A stretch of 64,000 bases of DNA, taken from Marinobacter persicus (lineage in GTDB: Bacteria > Pseudomonadota > Gammaproteobacteria > Pseudomonadales > Oleiphilaceae). This document shows positions 17,339 to 25,507 of this stretch, one piece after another (the first letter of the stretch is position 1; every line of letters starts with the position of its first letter). The notes below the pieces were generated by a model. That model was given only the letters and a program-made list of their open reading frames with translations, ran no database searches and was not told the DNA's origin. The stretch covers positions 357,550 to 421,549 of the forward strand of contig NZ_FOSC01000001.1 of assembly GCF_900114155.1 (NCBI RefSeq). The letters run 5' to 3'. Made by a program: the position numbers and the translations under genes.

Positions 17339-18852
17339 ATCATTGGCTTACTGCACCCATCCTGATTCCGTTGCTTGGCGGTATCCTGCAAACCTTTATG
17401 GGGTACGCCCCCATTCCTCTGCGCCGCACCCTGGCAGTGGCCACCACGGTACTGCTGGTGGCTGCCTCGTTCATTCTGCTGTCCCTGGCCACCGACGACG
17501 CTTACCGGGTCTATGCCTTCGGTAACTGGCAGCCACCTTTCGGGATTGTGCTTGTACTGGATCGTCTGGCCGCGCTGATGCTGGTGATGACCTCGGTACT
17601 GGCCCTGTTCTGCCACATTTATTCGCTGGGCGGCGCAGACCAGGGCAATCGTCAGTTCCATACCCTGTTCCTGTTCCAGTTGATGGGCCTGAACATTGCG
17701 TTTCTGACCGGAGATCTGTTCAACCTGTTCGTTGCCTTCGAAGTACTGCTGATTGCTTCCTACGGTCTGTTGATGCACGGCGGCGGCACTGTGCGCACCG
17801 TGCCGGGGCTGCATTATGTTGTGCTGAACCTGGCTGGCTCGGCGATTTTCCTGATCAGTGTCGGCATGATCTACAGCGTCACCGGCACTCTCAACATGGC
17901 CGACCTGGCGGTGAAGGTACCGCAGGTCGCCGACGAGAATCTGAACATTGTTCAGGCAGGCGGCATGATGTTACTGGTGGTCTTTGCCCTGAAAGCCGCC
18001 ATCCTGCCCCTGTGCTTCTGGCTGCCCAAAGCCTACGGTAACGCCACCGCACCCGTGGCCGCCCTGTTTGCCGTGATGACCAAGGTCGGCATTTACGCCA
18101 TTATCCGGGTGTATCTGCTGGTGTTTGGTGACAACGCCGGCCCACTGGCCAACCTCGGCATGGACTGGCTGTTTCCGCTGGCGCTGATTACCCTGGCCAT
18201 GGGCGTTATCGGCGCGCTGGGCGCCAACAACCTGCGCTCACTGATTGCCTGGCAGGTGATTATCTCGGTGGGCACCTTGCTGGCTCCCATTGCCCTGGGT
18301 TCCCAGGCCGGTATTTCAGCCGCCCTGTTTTACATGCTCAGCACCACCTGGACCGTGGGCGGCCTGTTCCTGGTCGCCAACCTGATTGCCGGCCAACGTG
18401 GTGGCGCCGCCGACTACATCATCACGGCGCCGAAAATGCATCACCGTCGCCTTCTGGGCGTACTGTTCATGCTCGGCGCGGTGGCCGCCGCCGGGTTGCC
18501 GCCATTGAGTGGTTTTCTTGGCAAAGTGCTGATTCTCAAGTCGGTGGATTCCGGCGTGCCCATGGCCTGGCTGTGGGGTGTGCTTCTGGTGGGCAGTTTC
18601 CTGACCATTCTTGCCTACAGCCGTGCCGGCAGCATCGTGTTCTGGCGCACCATCGATGGTCACGTGGATGCACGGGAGTCGCTGTCCGGCACGACCGCCG
18701 TCGCCGCCGCCCTGCTGACGGCCCTGAGCGTTGTGATTGTGGCACTGGCCAACCCGATCAACGCCTACACGGAAGCCACTGCCGCACAGTTGCTGGACAC
18801 CTCAGCCTACCTTGAAATACTGAAGGCCCCGATGGCCGGGGAGGAGAACTGA
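17335..18852 (+). CDS. mrpD: Monovalent cation/H+ antiporter subunit D
   Basis: 505 residues, NuoN/NuoL-like, about 14 membrane segments. The conserved glutamate before the first half-channel is in LFNLFVAFEVLLIASYGLL at about 126-144, and the broken-helix lysine lies in FALKAAILPLCFWLPKAYG at about 219-237. It pairs with MrpA to form the proton/cation pathway. It overlaps mrpC by 4 bp and shares one base with the start of mrpE. Confidence 0.95.
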   Translation: MNHWLTAPILIPLLGGILQTFMGYAPIPLRRTLAVATTVLLVAASFILLSLATDDAYRVYAFGNWQPPFGIVLVLDRLAALMLVMTSVLALFCHIYSLGGADQGNRQFHTLFLFQLMGLNIAFLTGDLFNLFVAFEVLLIASYGLLMHGGGTVRTVPGLHYVVLNLAGSAIFLISVGMIYSVTGTLNMADLAVKVPQVADENLNIVQAGGMMLLVVFALKAAILPLCFWLPKAYGNATAPVAALFAVMTKVGIYAIIRVYLLVFGDNAGPLANLGMDWLFPLALITLAMGVIGALGANNLRSLIAWQVIISVGTLLAPIALGSQAGISAALFYMLSTTWTVGGLFLVANLIAGQRGGAADYIITAPKMHHRRLLGVLFMLGAVAAAGLPPLSGFLGKVLILKSVDSGVPMAWLWGVLLVGSFLTILAYSRAGSIVFWRTIDGHVDARESLSGTTAVAAALLTALSVVIVALANPINAYTEATAAQLLDTSAYLEILKAPMAGEEN

Positions 18853-19340
18853 TGCTTGCCCGTATAGGATTCCCGCAGCCCTGGCTCAGCCTGCTGCTGT
18901 TCATTACCTGGCAGTTGCTGAGCGATGGCATTTCCGGTGGCAGCGTGGTGCTGGGCCTGATACTGGCCTGGGCCATTCCCCGCATCACCTACGGTTTCTG
19001 GCCGGAGCCTCCCGGCTTCGTAAACGCCTGGCGCATGCCGGTGTACCTGGCAATTGTGCTGTGGGACATCGTGCTTGCCAGCTTTTCGGTGGCGAAACTG
19101 ATCCTCAGCCCGCGCAAACCGCGCCCGGCGTTTATCTGCTACCCGCTGCAACTGGAGCATCCGCTGGCCATCTCCATTCTGGCAAGCACCATATCCCTGA
19201 CCCCCGGCACCGTCAGTGCCGATGTCAGCGACGACCAGAAACTGCTGTTGATCCATGCCCTTGACGCGGAAGATAACCAGGCAGTGATCGACAGCATCCA
19301 CAATCGTTACGAAAAGCCCCTGATGGAGATGTTCAAGTGA
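18852..19340 (+). CDS. mrpE: Monovalent cation/H+ antiporter subunit E
   Basis: 162 residues. Two or three hydrophobic segments in the first 80 residues, then the family motif SILASTISLTPGTVSAD at about 109-125, where the TPGT motif is diagnostic for MrpE. The C-terminal half is soluble and ends in a helix. It starts on the last base of mrpD and overlaps mrpF by 4 bp. Confidence 0.94.
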   Translation: MLARIGFPQPWLSLLLFITWQLLSDGISGGSVVLGLILAWAIPRITYGFWPEPPGFVNAWRMPVYLAIVLWDIVLASFSVAKLILSPRKPRPAFICYPLQLEHPLAISILASTISLTPGTVSADVSDDQKLLLIHALDAEDNQAVIDSIHNRYEKPLMEMFK

Positions 19341-19606
19341 TCACCATCGCTCTGTATGCCACCATTGCCATGGTCGTTTTGGCGGCCTTGCTGAACATGT
19401 TTCGCCTGCTCAAAGGGCCCGATGCTCCCGACCGGGTACTGGCACTAGATACGCTCTATATCAATGCCATTGCCCTGATCATTCTGGTGGGCATTACTCT
19501 GGGGACCCGAATGTATCTGGAATCGGCCCTGCTGATTGCGGTCATGGGGTTTGTCGGCACCGTGGCCATGGCCAAGTATCTCAAGCGCGGCAGCGTGATC
19601 GAGTAG
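19337..19606 (+). CDS. mrpF: Monovalent cation/H+ antiporter subunit F
   Basis: 89 residues, three membrane segments, with the family motif KGPDAPDRVLALDTLYINAI at about 27-46. Translation starts at a GTG that overlaps the mrpE stop (GTGA), so coupling is expected. Small hydrophobic subunit of the Mrp complex. Confidence 0.93.
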   Translation: MITIALYATIAMVVLAALLNMFRLLKGPDAPDRVLALDTLYINAIALIILVGITLGTRMYLESALLIAVMGFVGTVAMAKYLKRGSVIE

Positions 19607-19622
19607 CCGCAGGAGGAATGTT

Positions 19623-19955
19623 ATGAGTGAGGTAACCGAATATATTATCGCCGGCCTGCTGCTTCTTGGTGGCGCCTTTTCGCTGATCGGCGCCCTGGGG
19701 CTGGCGCGCCTGCCGGATTTCTTCACCCGTCTGCATGGCCCGACCAAGGCCACCACCCTGGGTGTGGGCGCGATCATGCTCAGTTCGGTGATTTATTTTT
19801 CCAACAGCGGGGAAGGTCTGGGCGTCGCGGAAATCCTGATTACCGTGTTCCTGTTTCTGACTGCGCCGGTCAGTGCCAATATGCTGGCCAAGGCGGCCAT
19901 GCACATTGGCGTTTCACCCATGGATGGCACTCGCGGCAACCCGTGGGATCAATAA
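19623..19955 (+). CDS. mrpG: Monovalent cation/H+ antiporter subunit G
   Basis: 110 residues with three membrane segments. The motif GLARLPDFFTRLHGPTKATT at about 27-46 is typical of MrpG. AGGAGG lies upstream of the ATG. This is the last gene of the operon; dadA converges on it with only 7 bp between stops, and no terminator hairpin is seen in that gap. Confidence 0.94.
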   Translation: MSEVTEYIIAGLLLLGGAFSLIGALGLARLPDFFTRLHGPTKATTLGVGAIMLSSVIYFSNSGEGLGVAEILITVFLFLTAPVSANMLAKAAMHIGVSPMDGTRGNPWDQ

Positions 19956-19962
19956 ACACCGG

Positions 19963-21216
19963 TTAAACGCCCGAGAAGGTAAACTCCACCCCGGGCCGCC
20001 GCCCCTCGACAATGTCCGCCAGCGCCGCGGCCGAACCACAGGAATGGGTCCACCCCAGGGTGCCGTGGCCGGTATTCAGGTACAGATTGGTGAAGTGGCT
20101 TTTGCCGATATAGGGCACATTGGAGGGAGTGGTCGGGCGCAGCCCGGTCCAGAACTCGGCCTGATCCCAGTAACCGGCCTCCGGCATCATCTCTGCCGCC
20201 CGGCGGACGATCGCCCGACACCGGGTTTCATTCAGGGTGCGGGTATAGCCGTTCAACTCAGCAGTGCCCGCCACCCGCATGCGATCGCCCAGCCGTGAAT
20301 ACACCAGTTTGTATTCGTCGTCGGTCAGGCTCACGTTGAAGGCGGCCTCGGGATTCTTCACCGGTACGGTGATGGAGTAGCCCTTGGCCGGATAAATGTT
20401 CAGGAACATGCCCAGCTTGCGGGCCAGCACGGCACTGAAACTGCCCAGACTGAGCACATAGCTGTCTGAACGCAGGGTCTGGTGCCTGCCTTCCTGCAAT
20501 ACACGCACACCCAGAATCCGGTCACCGGCTCTCTCGAAATCCAGCACTTCAGTGCCGTAGATAAACTCAACACCCGCCTGCTGACAACGTTCAGCCAGCG
20601 CCTGGGTGAATTTCCGGGCATCTCCGCTTTCGTCGTCGGCGGTGTAGGTGGCGCCCACAATGCGGTCGCGAGCCGGTGCCAGGGCCGGCTCCAGTTCCAC
20701 GGCGCGGTCCGCATCAATGACCTGCCGGTCGCAACCAAGATCACGCATGATGCGCGCGGGTTCCTGGGCCCCGTCAAACTCCGCTTCGTTGGTGTAGAAG
20801 TGCAGGATGCCTTTTTCCAGGTGGTCGTATTCAATACCGGTTTCCGCCCGCAGCGCCTGCAGTTGGCAACGACTGTAGGTGCCCAGGTTGACCATCTGGC
20901 GAATGTTATGGGCAGCCTTCGCCGAGGTGCATTGAGTCAGGAAGGACAATCCCCACCGCCACTGATAGAGGTCCGCTTTCGGGCGGTAGAGCAGCGGGGC
21001 GTCCGGCTTGAACAGCCACTTCAGGATTTTCGCCGGGGCGGAGGGGTTGGCCCAGGGCTCGGCGTGGGACACGGAAATCTGCCCGCCGTTGGCGTAACTG
21101 GTTTCCAGGGCCGAGTGGTTCTGGCGGTCCACCACGGTTACCTCATGCCCCTGTTTTTGCAGATACCAGGCCGTGGTTATACCCACAACCCCTGCACCCA
21201 TTACCAGTATCCGCAT
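19963..21216 (-). CDS. dadA: D-amino acid dehydrogenase small subunit
   Basis: 417 residues, as expected for DadA. The FAD-binding N-terminus reads MGAGVVGITTAWYLQKQGHE with the GxGxxG motif and an acidic residue at the end of the second strand. The C-terminal FAD segment TGHGTLGWTHSCGSAAALAD is also typical. The enzyme oxidises D-alanine and other D-amino acids to keto acids, passing electrons to the respiratory chain at the inner membrane. The usual partner alanine racemase (dadX) is not adjacent. The SUI1-family gene lies 33 bp upstream on the same strand. Confidence 0.93.
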   Translation of the reverse strand: MRILVMGAGVVGITTAWYLQKQGHEVTVVDRQNHSALETSYANGGQISVSHAEPWANPSAPAKILKWLFKPDAPLLYRPKADLYQWRWGLSFLTQCTSAKAAHNIRQMVNLGTYSRCQLQALRAETGIEYDHLEKGILHFYTNEAEFDGAQEPARIMRDLGCDRQVIDADRAVELEPALAPARDRIVGATYTADDESGDARKFTQALAERCQQAGVEFIYGTEVLDFERAGDRILGVRVLQEGRHQTLRSDSYVLSLGSFSAVLARKLGMFLNIYPAKGYSITVPVKNPEAAFNVSLTDDEYKLVYSRLGDRMRVAGTAELNGYTRTLNETRCRAIVRRAAEMMPEAGYWDQAEFWTGLRPTTPSNVPYIGKSHFTNLYLNTGHGTLGWTHSCGSAAALADIVEGRRPGVEFTFSGV

Positions 21217-21249
21217 GCTTGCCTCGCTCGTTGTTATCGGTTGAGTTGA

Positions 21250-21606
21250 TCAGCCGCCAGCCCGTTTGACCGTCCAGCCCTTTTGCTCCAGCAGGGGCAC
21301 CAGAATGTCCCTCTGGTCGCCCTGGATCTCCACTACGCCGTCTTTGACGGTGCCGCCGGTGCCGCACTTGCCCTTCAATACCTTGGCGTAGGCTTTCAGT
21401 TCCTTTTCCGCCAGCGGGATACCGGTAATCAGGGTCACGCCCTTGCCTTTGCGCCCCTTGGTTTCCCGGCTGACCCGGACAATGCCATCACCTTTCGGTG
21501 CGGTATCCTGCCCACAGGTGCAATCATCCACCGGATTCCGGCATTCCGGGCACATGCGCCCCTGTTCCGTGGAAAACACCAGCCCGCCTTTTTTCTTCAT
21601 TGCCAC
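21250..21606 (-). CDS. yciH: SUI1/eIF1-family translation factor, YciH-like
   Basis: 118 residues, YciH size. An N-terminal zinc-ribbon-like segment has CPECRNPVDDCTC, then the eIF1 fold: RVSRETKGRKGKGVTLITGI at about 43-62 and the C-terminal CGTGGTVKDGVVEIQGDQ. The last strand IEIQGD-type motif is diagnostic. Family members influence start-codon selection or translation under stress. The four-cysteine N-terminus is more complete than in E. coli YciH, as I recall it. Confidence 0.88.
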   Translation of the reverse strand: MAMKKKGGLVFSTEQGRMCPECRNPVDDCTCGQDTAPKGDGIVRVSRETKGRKGKGVTLITGIPLAEKELKAYAKVLKGKCGTGGTVKDGVVEIQGDQRDILVPLLEQKGWTVKRAGG

Positions 21607-21625
21607 GATTGCGCTCCGTATTGCC

Positions 21626-22153
21626 TTAATTCATGCCCGGAGGGTATTGGGAAAACATGTCCGCGACAACCTCATCAATCACCTTACGACGGGTGTCCGG
21701 CGACTGGTTTTCCGTCAGGTAGCGGCGTGCCGCGGCCTGCCAGACCACTTCACCGGTTTGCCGGTCGGCGAAGCGCAACACCAGCTTGCCCTCGGTGATC
21801 TCCCGCACCGGCGGCGGCGCGGCAATGCCCCAGCCGAAGTTGCCGTGGCCGAAACCCAATCCCAGTCCGACACCGGTCTGCTCCAGACGATCCTCCTCCA
21901 CAATACGCCAGTCCACCAGCAGGTCGGCTTCTTGTTCGGGCACCTCCGCCATGGCCTTCAGCCGGAATTCCCGACGTACCGCATTACGCACGCGACGGTC
22001 GTCCAGGGAGGTGAATTCGCTTTCGTCGTCTGTCGGGGCGAAAGCCCAGGTCTGGTAGTTACTGAAGACCACTGCCGAATTGTAATCAGTCACACTGCTG
22101 GCCGCACAGCCGGTCAGCACCGCGGCGGCTAATATCAGAAGCAAAATACGCAT
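21626..22153 (-). CDS. DUF4136 family lipoprotein
   Basis: 175 residues from the ATG at 22153, chosen for its GGAGAAG site and because it gives a perfect lipoprotein signal (VLTGC). The mature part has the DUF4136 features SNYQTWAFAP at about 31-40, a paired DDRRVRNAVRREFRLKAM helix, DLLVDWRIV, and a C-terminal RKVIDEVVADMFSQYPP. An insertion of glycine-rich sequence (GVGLGLGFGHGNFGWG) in the middle is common in this family. Probably outer-membrane-anchored on the periplasmic side; function unknown. Confidence 0.85.
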   Translation of the reverse strand: MRILLLILAAAVLTGCAASSVTDYNSAVVFSNYQTWAFAPTDDESEFTSLDDRRVRNAVRREFRLKAMAEVPEQEADLLVDWRIVEEDRLEQTGVGLGLGFGHGNFGWGIAAPPPVREITEGKLVLRFADRQTGEVVWQAAARRYLTENQSPDTRRKVIDEVVADMFSQYPPGMN

Positions 22154-22269
22154 GGCTCTTCTCCTGCCAATGGCACCAGTGTTCCGGAACCGGTCCCGGT
22201 AACACGCTGTTGAAACAATGCCGTACCGACAGTATACGTTCTGGCAACAGCGCCGGCTTGTGTACCGGG

Positions 22270-22875
22270 TCAGTTTTCGAGACGGTAATCCAGTTTGCGG
22301 GCTTCGCAGAAGGCGATAAATTCGTCGGTTGATGTTTCCGGCAACAAGACTGTTGCCTGCACGCCTGAACCATAACCAATGTGTTCCACCACACCCTGGT
22401 TTTGCTCGCACCAGTGGCGCAGCGGCTGCTCATCGGCAAAATCCAGACTGACCTGTACCTGAGAGAGACTCTGCTGGACCTCCCGCTCCACTTCCGATAA
22501 CACACTTTCTGCCGCGCCGGCGTAGGCACGAACCAGGCCGCCGGCACCAAGTTTGATGCCGCCAAAATAGCGGATCACGATCACCAGCACATCCCCCATG
22601 TCCTTGTGCTGGATCACGTTCAGAATAGGCTTGCCGGCGGTACCGGAAGGCTCTCCGTCATCGTTCATGGCCGCCTCGGCGGCGGACCCCGGCCGGCCTA
22701 TCTGGTACCCCCAGCAAACATGCCGGGCATCCGGAAAGTCCCGGTGCGCCCGGGCCACATACTCACGCACCTCGTCGCGGCTGCTGACGGGGTAAACCCT
22801 GGCAATGAACCGGCTTTTCTTTATTTCCGTTTCCCGCTCAAGAAACCCGGCGGGGATGGGGTAATCATTACTCAT
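22270..22875 (-). CDS. yigZ: YigZ/IMPACT family protein
   Basis: 201 residues. The N-terminal UPF0029/Impact domain has KKSRFIARVYPVSS at about 18-31 and the signature NDDGEPSGTAGKPILNVI at about 71-88, followed by IRYFGGIKLGAGGLVRAY, all diagnostic. The C-terminal DUF1949 domain completes the E. coli YigZ plan. Biochemical role is uncertain. The start lies 5 bp after the sensor kinase stop, so it is likely the third gene of the cpxRA-like operon. Confidence 0.92.
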   Translation of the reverse strand: MSNDYPIPAGFLERETEIKKSRFIARVYPVSSRDEVREYVARAHRDFPDARHVCWGYQIGRPGSAAEAAMNDDGEPSGTAGKPILNVIQHKDMGDVLVIVIRYFGGIKLGAGGLVRAYAGAAESVLSEVEREVQQSLSQVQVSLDFADEQPLRHWCEQNQGVVEHIGYGSGVQATVLLPETSTDEFIAFCEARKLDYRLEN

Positions 22876-22880
22876 ACAGG

Positions 22881-24200
22881 TTAACCATTAATAAAGACCG
22901 GCAATGAAATCGAGACCTGCAGGCCCCCTTCCACACGATTGCTGGCTTCAATGTGACCATCGTGGGCGTTGATGATGTCCCGACTGATCGCCAGGCCCAG
23001 ACCCCAGCCCTTGCCACCGCGTGACTGGTCGGCGCGGAAAAACGGCTCAAACAACTGGCCAAGCAGTTCATCCGACACGCCCGGGCCTTCATCGGCGACG
23101 GTCAGTCGGATTTGTTCATCGCCTCGCTGCACATCAATATGTACCGACTTGCCCGGCGGCGTGTGGTCGAGGGCGTTCTGCAGCACGTTGTCGAAGGCCC
23201 GCTGCAACAATCCGGCATCACCCAGCACGACGGCGGTTTTGCTGTCTTCCGAGGCGGTCAGTTTGCAGTCCACGCCCCGATGTTCGGCATAATCCGCGCC
23301 ATCTCGCAACACCCGGTTCATCAGCATCAGCGGTTTGACCGGCTCGCGCTCAATGTCCCCGCCGCGTTCGGACACCCGGTAAAGCGCAAGGATCTGGCCG
23401 GTCATGGCTTCCAGGCGTTCATTCTGGCTCAGGATACTGGCCATCAGTTCGGGGTCGGCACCACCATCGCTGGCCAGCTCGATCGCCACTCGCTGGCGCG
23501 CCAGCGGCGTGCGCAAATCATGGGAGATGTCCCGCAACAGATGATTTTGCCGGTCCAGCAACTGGCACAGGCGGTCAGTCATGGCGTTAAACGCCGTTGC
23601 CAGCTGCCCCACCTCGTCGCGGCGTTTGGCGATGCGCTCCGGCACCCGCAGTTGGGTATCGCCTCCGGCAATGCTGCGAGCGGTCGTTTCCATGTGCCGG
23701 AGCGGCCGGGAAACCATGCGGGCAATCCACCAGCAGGCCAGGGAGATCAGCACGAACGCAAGCGCCATTTCCACAAAGCGGAACAGCCTTGGATCAAGCC
23801 AGCCTTCCCCGCCCATGCGCGGCCAGGCGACCAACTGGTAGTTATCGTCCAGCTCGATCAACGCGGGCTTGTGGGAGTACCAGCCCGACGATTTCAGGCG
23901 TTCCCGAATACCCCTGGGCAAGCGATGGTGACCCTGCTCTTTTTCGATCAGCATCAGGTGCAGGTCCAGCCGTTCACCCTCACCACGTAAATGCCGCCAG
24001 GCCGCACCCCGGCTTTCCCGCTGGCGAATATCCAGCGCTTCAGCACCGATTTCCTGCAGGCCCACCTGCCGCTCGATGGACTGGCGTTCGCGGTCCAGCA
24101 AATACCGGGTGGCCAGGTTGCTGGCTATCACGGTTACCGCCATGGCCAGCCAGATGGACAGGAAGATGCGCCAGAACAGCGGTAGCATGAATCGTTTCAT
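22881..24200 (-). CDS. cpxA: Envelope stress sensor histidine kinase, CpxA-like
   Basis: 439 residues. Membrane segments at about 8-28 and 145-165 flank a periplasmic domain of about 115 residues. A HAMP linker follows (SRPLRHMETTARSIAGGDTQ), then the phosphoacceptor H-box HDLRTPLARQRVAIELASD with its histidine near residue 228, and the ATPase domain with N-box (NVLQNALDHT), G1 (DEGPGV) and G2 (GWGLGLAI). The HDLRTPLAR form of the H-box is shared by CpxA. Upstream cpxR-like and a divergent CpxP-like gene support the assignment. Precise orthology with E. coli CpxA is inferred from context. Confidence 0.83.
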   Translation of the reverse strand: MKRFMLPLFWRIFLSIWLAMAVTVIASNLATRYLLDRERQSIERQVGLQEIGAEALDIRQRESRGAAWRHLRGEGERLDLHLMLIEKEQGHHRLPRGIRERLKSSGWYSHKPALIELDDNYQLVAWPRMGGEGWLDPRLFRFVEMALAFVLISLACWWIARMVSRPLRHMETTARSIAGGDTQLRVPERIAKRRDEVGQLATAFNAMTDRLCQLLDRQNHLLRDISHDLRTPLARQRVAIELASDGGADPELMASILSQNERLEAMTGQILALYRVSERGGDIEREPVKPLMLMNRVLRDGADYAEHRGVDCKLTASEDSKTAVVLGDAGLLQRAFDNVLQNALDHTPPGKSVHIDVQRGDEQIRLTVADEGPGVSDELLGQLFEPFFRADQSRGGKGWGLGLAISRDIINAHDGHIEASNRVEGGLQVSISLPVFING

Positions 24201-24234
24201 TCCTCGGGCACTCTTGAATCAACAAACCAAAAAT

Positions 24235-24921
24235 TTAAACCGGTATACGGTAGCTGTATCCCAATCCCCGCACGGTTTCGATGCGGGGAGGATCGTCGTT
24301 GCCCAGCTTTTTGCGCAGATTGCTGATGTGCATGTCCAGCGTACGGTCGTAGGCTTCCAGCCGGCGCCCCAGCGCCCACTGCATGAGGTCGGACTTGCGC
24401 ACCACGCTCCCGGCCCGGGCCAGCAACACCTGCAGAACTTCGTATTCGGTGGCGGTCAGCTCCAGTGGCGTGCCGTTCTGGTATACCCGCCGCTGGGCCG
24501 GCTCCACCCGCAAGTCGCCATATACCCGGGGATCGTCCACCTTCGTTTTCCGGTCCCAGGCAATACGCCGCAACAGGGCCTGCAGGCGAGCCACCAGTTC
24601 CCGGGGGTTGCAGGGTTTCGGAATATAGTCGTCCGCCCCCACCTCAAAACCGACGATGCGATCGGTTTCATCGCCCCGGGCGGTCAGCAGGATCACCGGC
24701 AGATGGGTTTTGCCCCGCAATTCGCGCAGCACATCCAGGCCATTAATGTCTGGCAGCATGATGTCCAGCACCACGATGTCGCAATCCTGCCCGAGCGCCA
24801 GTGCCAGGCCATCCTGCCCGTTGGCCGCTTGCCGTACCGAGAAGCCCTGGCCGTCCAGATAACGGGCCAGCAGTTGCCTGAGTTCGTCATCATCTTCAAC
24901 CAGCAATACCCGATTATGCAT
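24235..24921 (-). CDS. cpxR: OmpR-family response regulator, CpxR-like
   Basis: 228 residues from the ATG at 24921, preceded by AGGGAG; a start six codons earlier is possible. The receiver domain has the acidic pair EDDDEL at 10-15, the phosphorylation aspartate in DIVVLDIMLPD near residue 51, and Thr and Lys switch residues (LLTARGD; YIPKP). The C-terminal winged helix ends in ISNLRKKLG and TVRGLGYSY, typical of OmpR/PhoB. With the kinase 34 bp downstream it should activate envelope stress genes; a TTTAC-N6-TTTAC site lies in its divergent promoter region. Confidence 0.87.
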   Translation of the reverse strand: MHNRVLLVEDDDELRQLLARYLDGQGFSVRQAANGQDGLALALGQDCDIVVLDIMLPDINGLDVLRELRGKTHLPVILLTARGDETDRIVGFEVGADDYIPKPCNPRELVARLQALLRRIAWDRKTKVDDPRVYGDLRVEPAQRRVYQNGTPLELTATEYEVLQVLLARAGSVVRKSDLMQWALGRRLEAYDRTLDMHISNLRKKLGNDDPPRIETVRGLGYSYRIPV

Positions 24922-24991
24922 GCGTTTCTCCCTGCTCAATCCGGGGCCAGTCTATCATGTATGGAAGAAAGGCCTGTCTGGGCGGTTTTTC

Positions 24992-25007
24992 TTTACCGAA
25001 CCTTTAC
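24992..25007. promoter_or_regulatory. CpxR-box-like tandem repeat
   Basis: TTTAC at 24992-24996 and 25003-25007, spaced by 6 bp, is the reverse complement of GTAAA-N6-GTAAA, close to the E. coli CpxR consensus (GTAAA-N5-GTAAA, spacing tolerated). It lies between cpxR-like and the CpxP-like gene, as expected for autoregulation and cpxP activation. Confidence 0.7.
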
Positions 25008-25084
25008 ACCAGGCTGACACTGACTGACCCGGTTCCGGCGTACCATGGCAACCATCGATAGACAAAACCAGTGAGGTACGAACC

Positions 25085-25450
25085 ATGAAACGCAATGCAT
25101 CTGTAATAACCGCCGGCCTTTTGACTGCGGCACTGATGGCCGCCAGCCCGTTTGCTCTGGCCGATCATCATGGCAAGAACAAGCAGGGTGGCAAGTGGGA
25201 CAAACAGGAAATGTGTGAAAATTTCCGTGAGGGTAAAGGCCCGTTTAATCGCGAGGAGCGCCGGGAGGCGATGGAAGAACGCCGCGCCGAGATGGCCGAC
25301 CGCCTGAAGCTGACGGACGAGCAGCGTGAAATCTGGGCGCAGATGCACGCGGAGCAGCGGGAAAAGTACCAGCAGCGCATGCAACAGTGGCAGGAAAAAA
25401 TGGAACAGCGCTGCGGTGAAAACAGTGACCGGGGCAACAACCGGAAGTGA
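25085..25450 (+). CDS. CpxP/Spy-like periplasmic protein
   Basis: 121 residues. A Sec signal peptide is cleaved near residue 26 (PFALADHH). The mature protein is short, highly charged and helical, with two LTxEQR-like elements: the clear one is LKLTDEQREIWAQMHAEQRE at about 75-94, the LTxxQ motif of CpxP/Spy. The other is degenerate. It should act in the periplasm as a chaperone and/or feedback inhibitor of the divergently encoded kinase. The CpxR-like box 78-93 bp upstream supports this. Histidine/glutamate-rich ends suggest possible metal binding. Confidence 0.82.
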   Translation: MKRNASVITAGLLTAALMAASPFALADHHGKNKQGGKWDKQEMCENFREGKGPFNREERREAMEERRAEMADRLKLTDEQREIWAQMHAEQREKYQQRMQQWQEKMEQRCGENSDRGNNRK

Positions 25451-25507
25451 TCAACCCGCGGGTTCTGTCGTAAGGTAGGGCAACCCTTTACCGAGTCGTC
25501 GCCCGAT

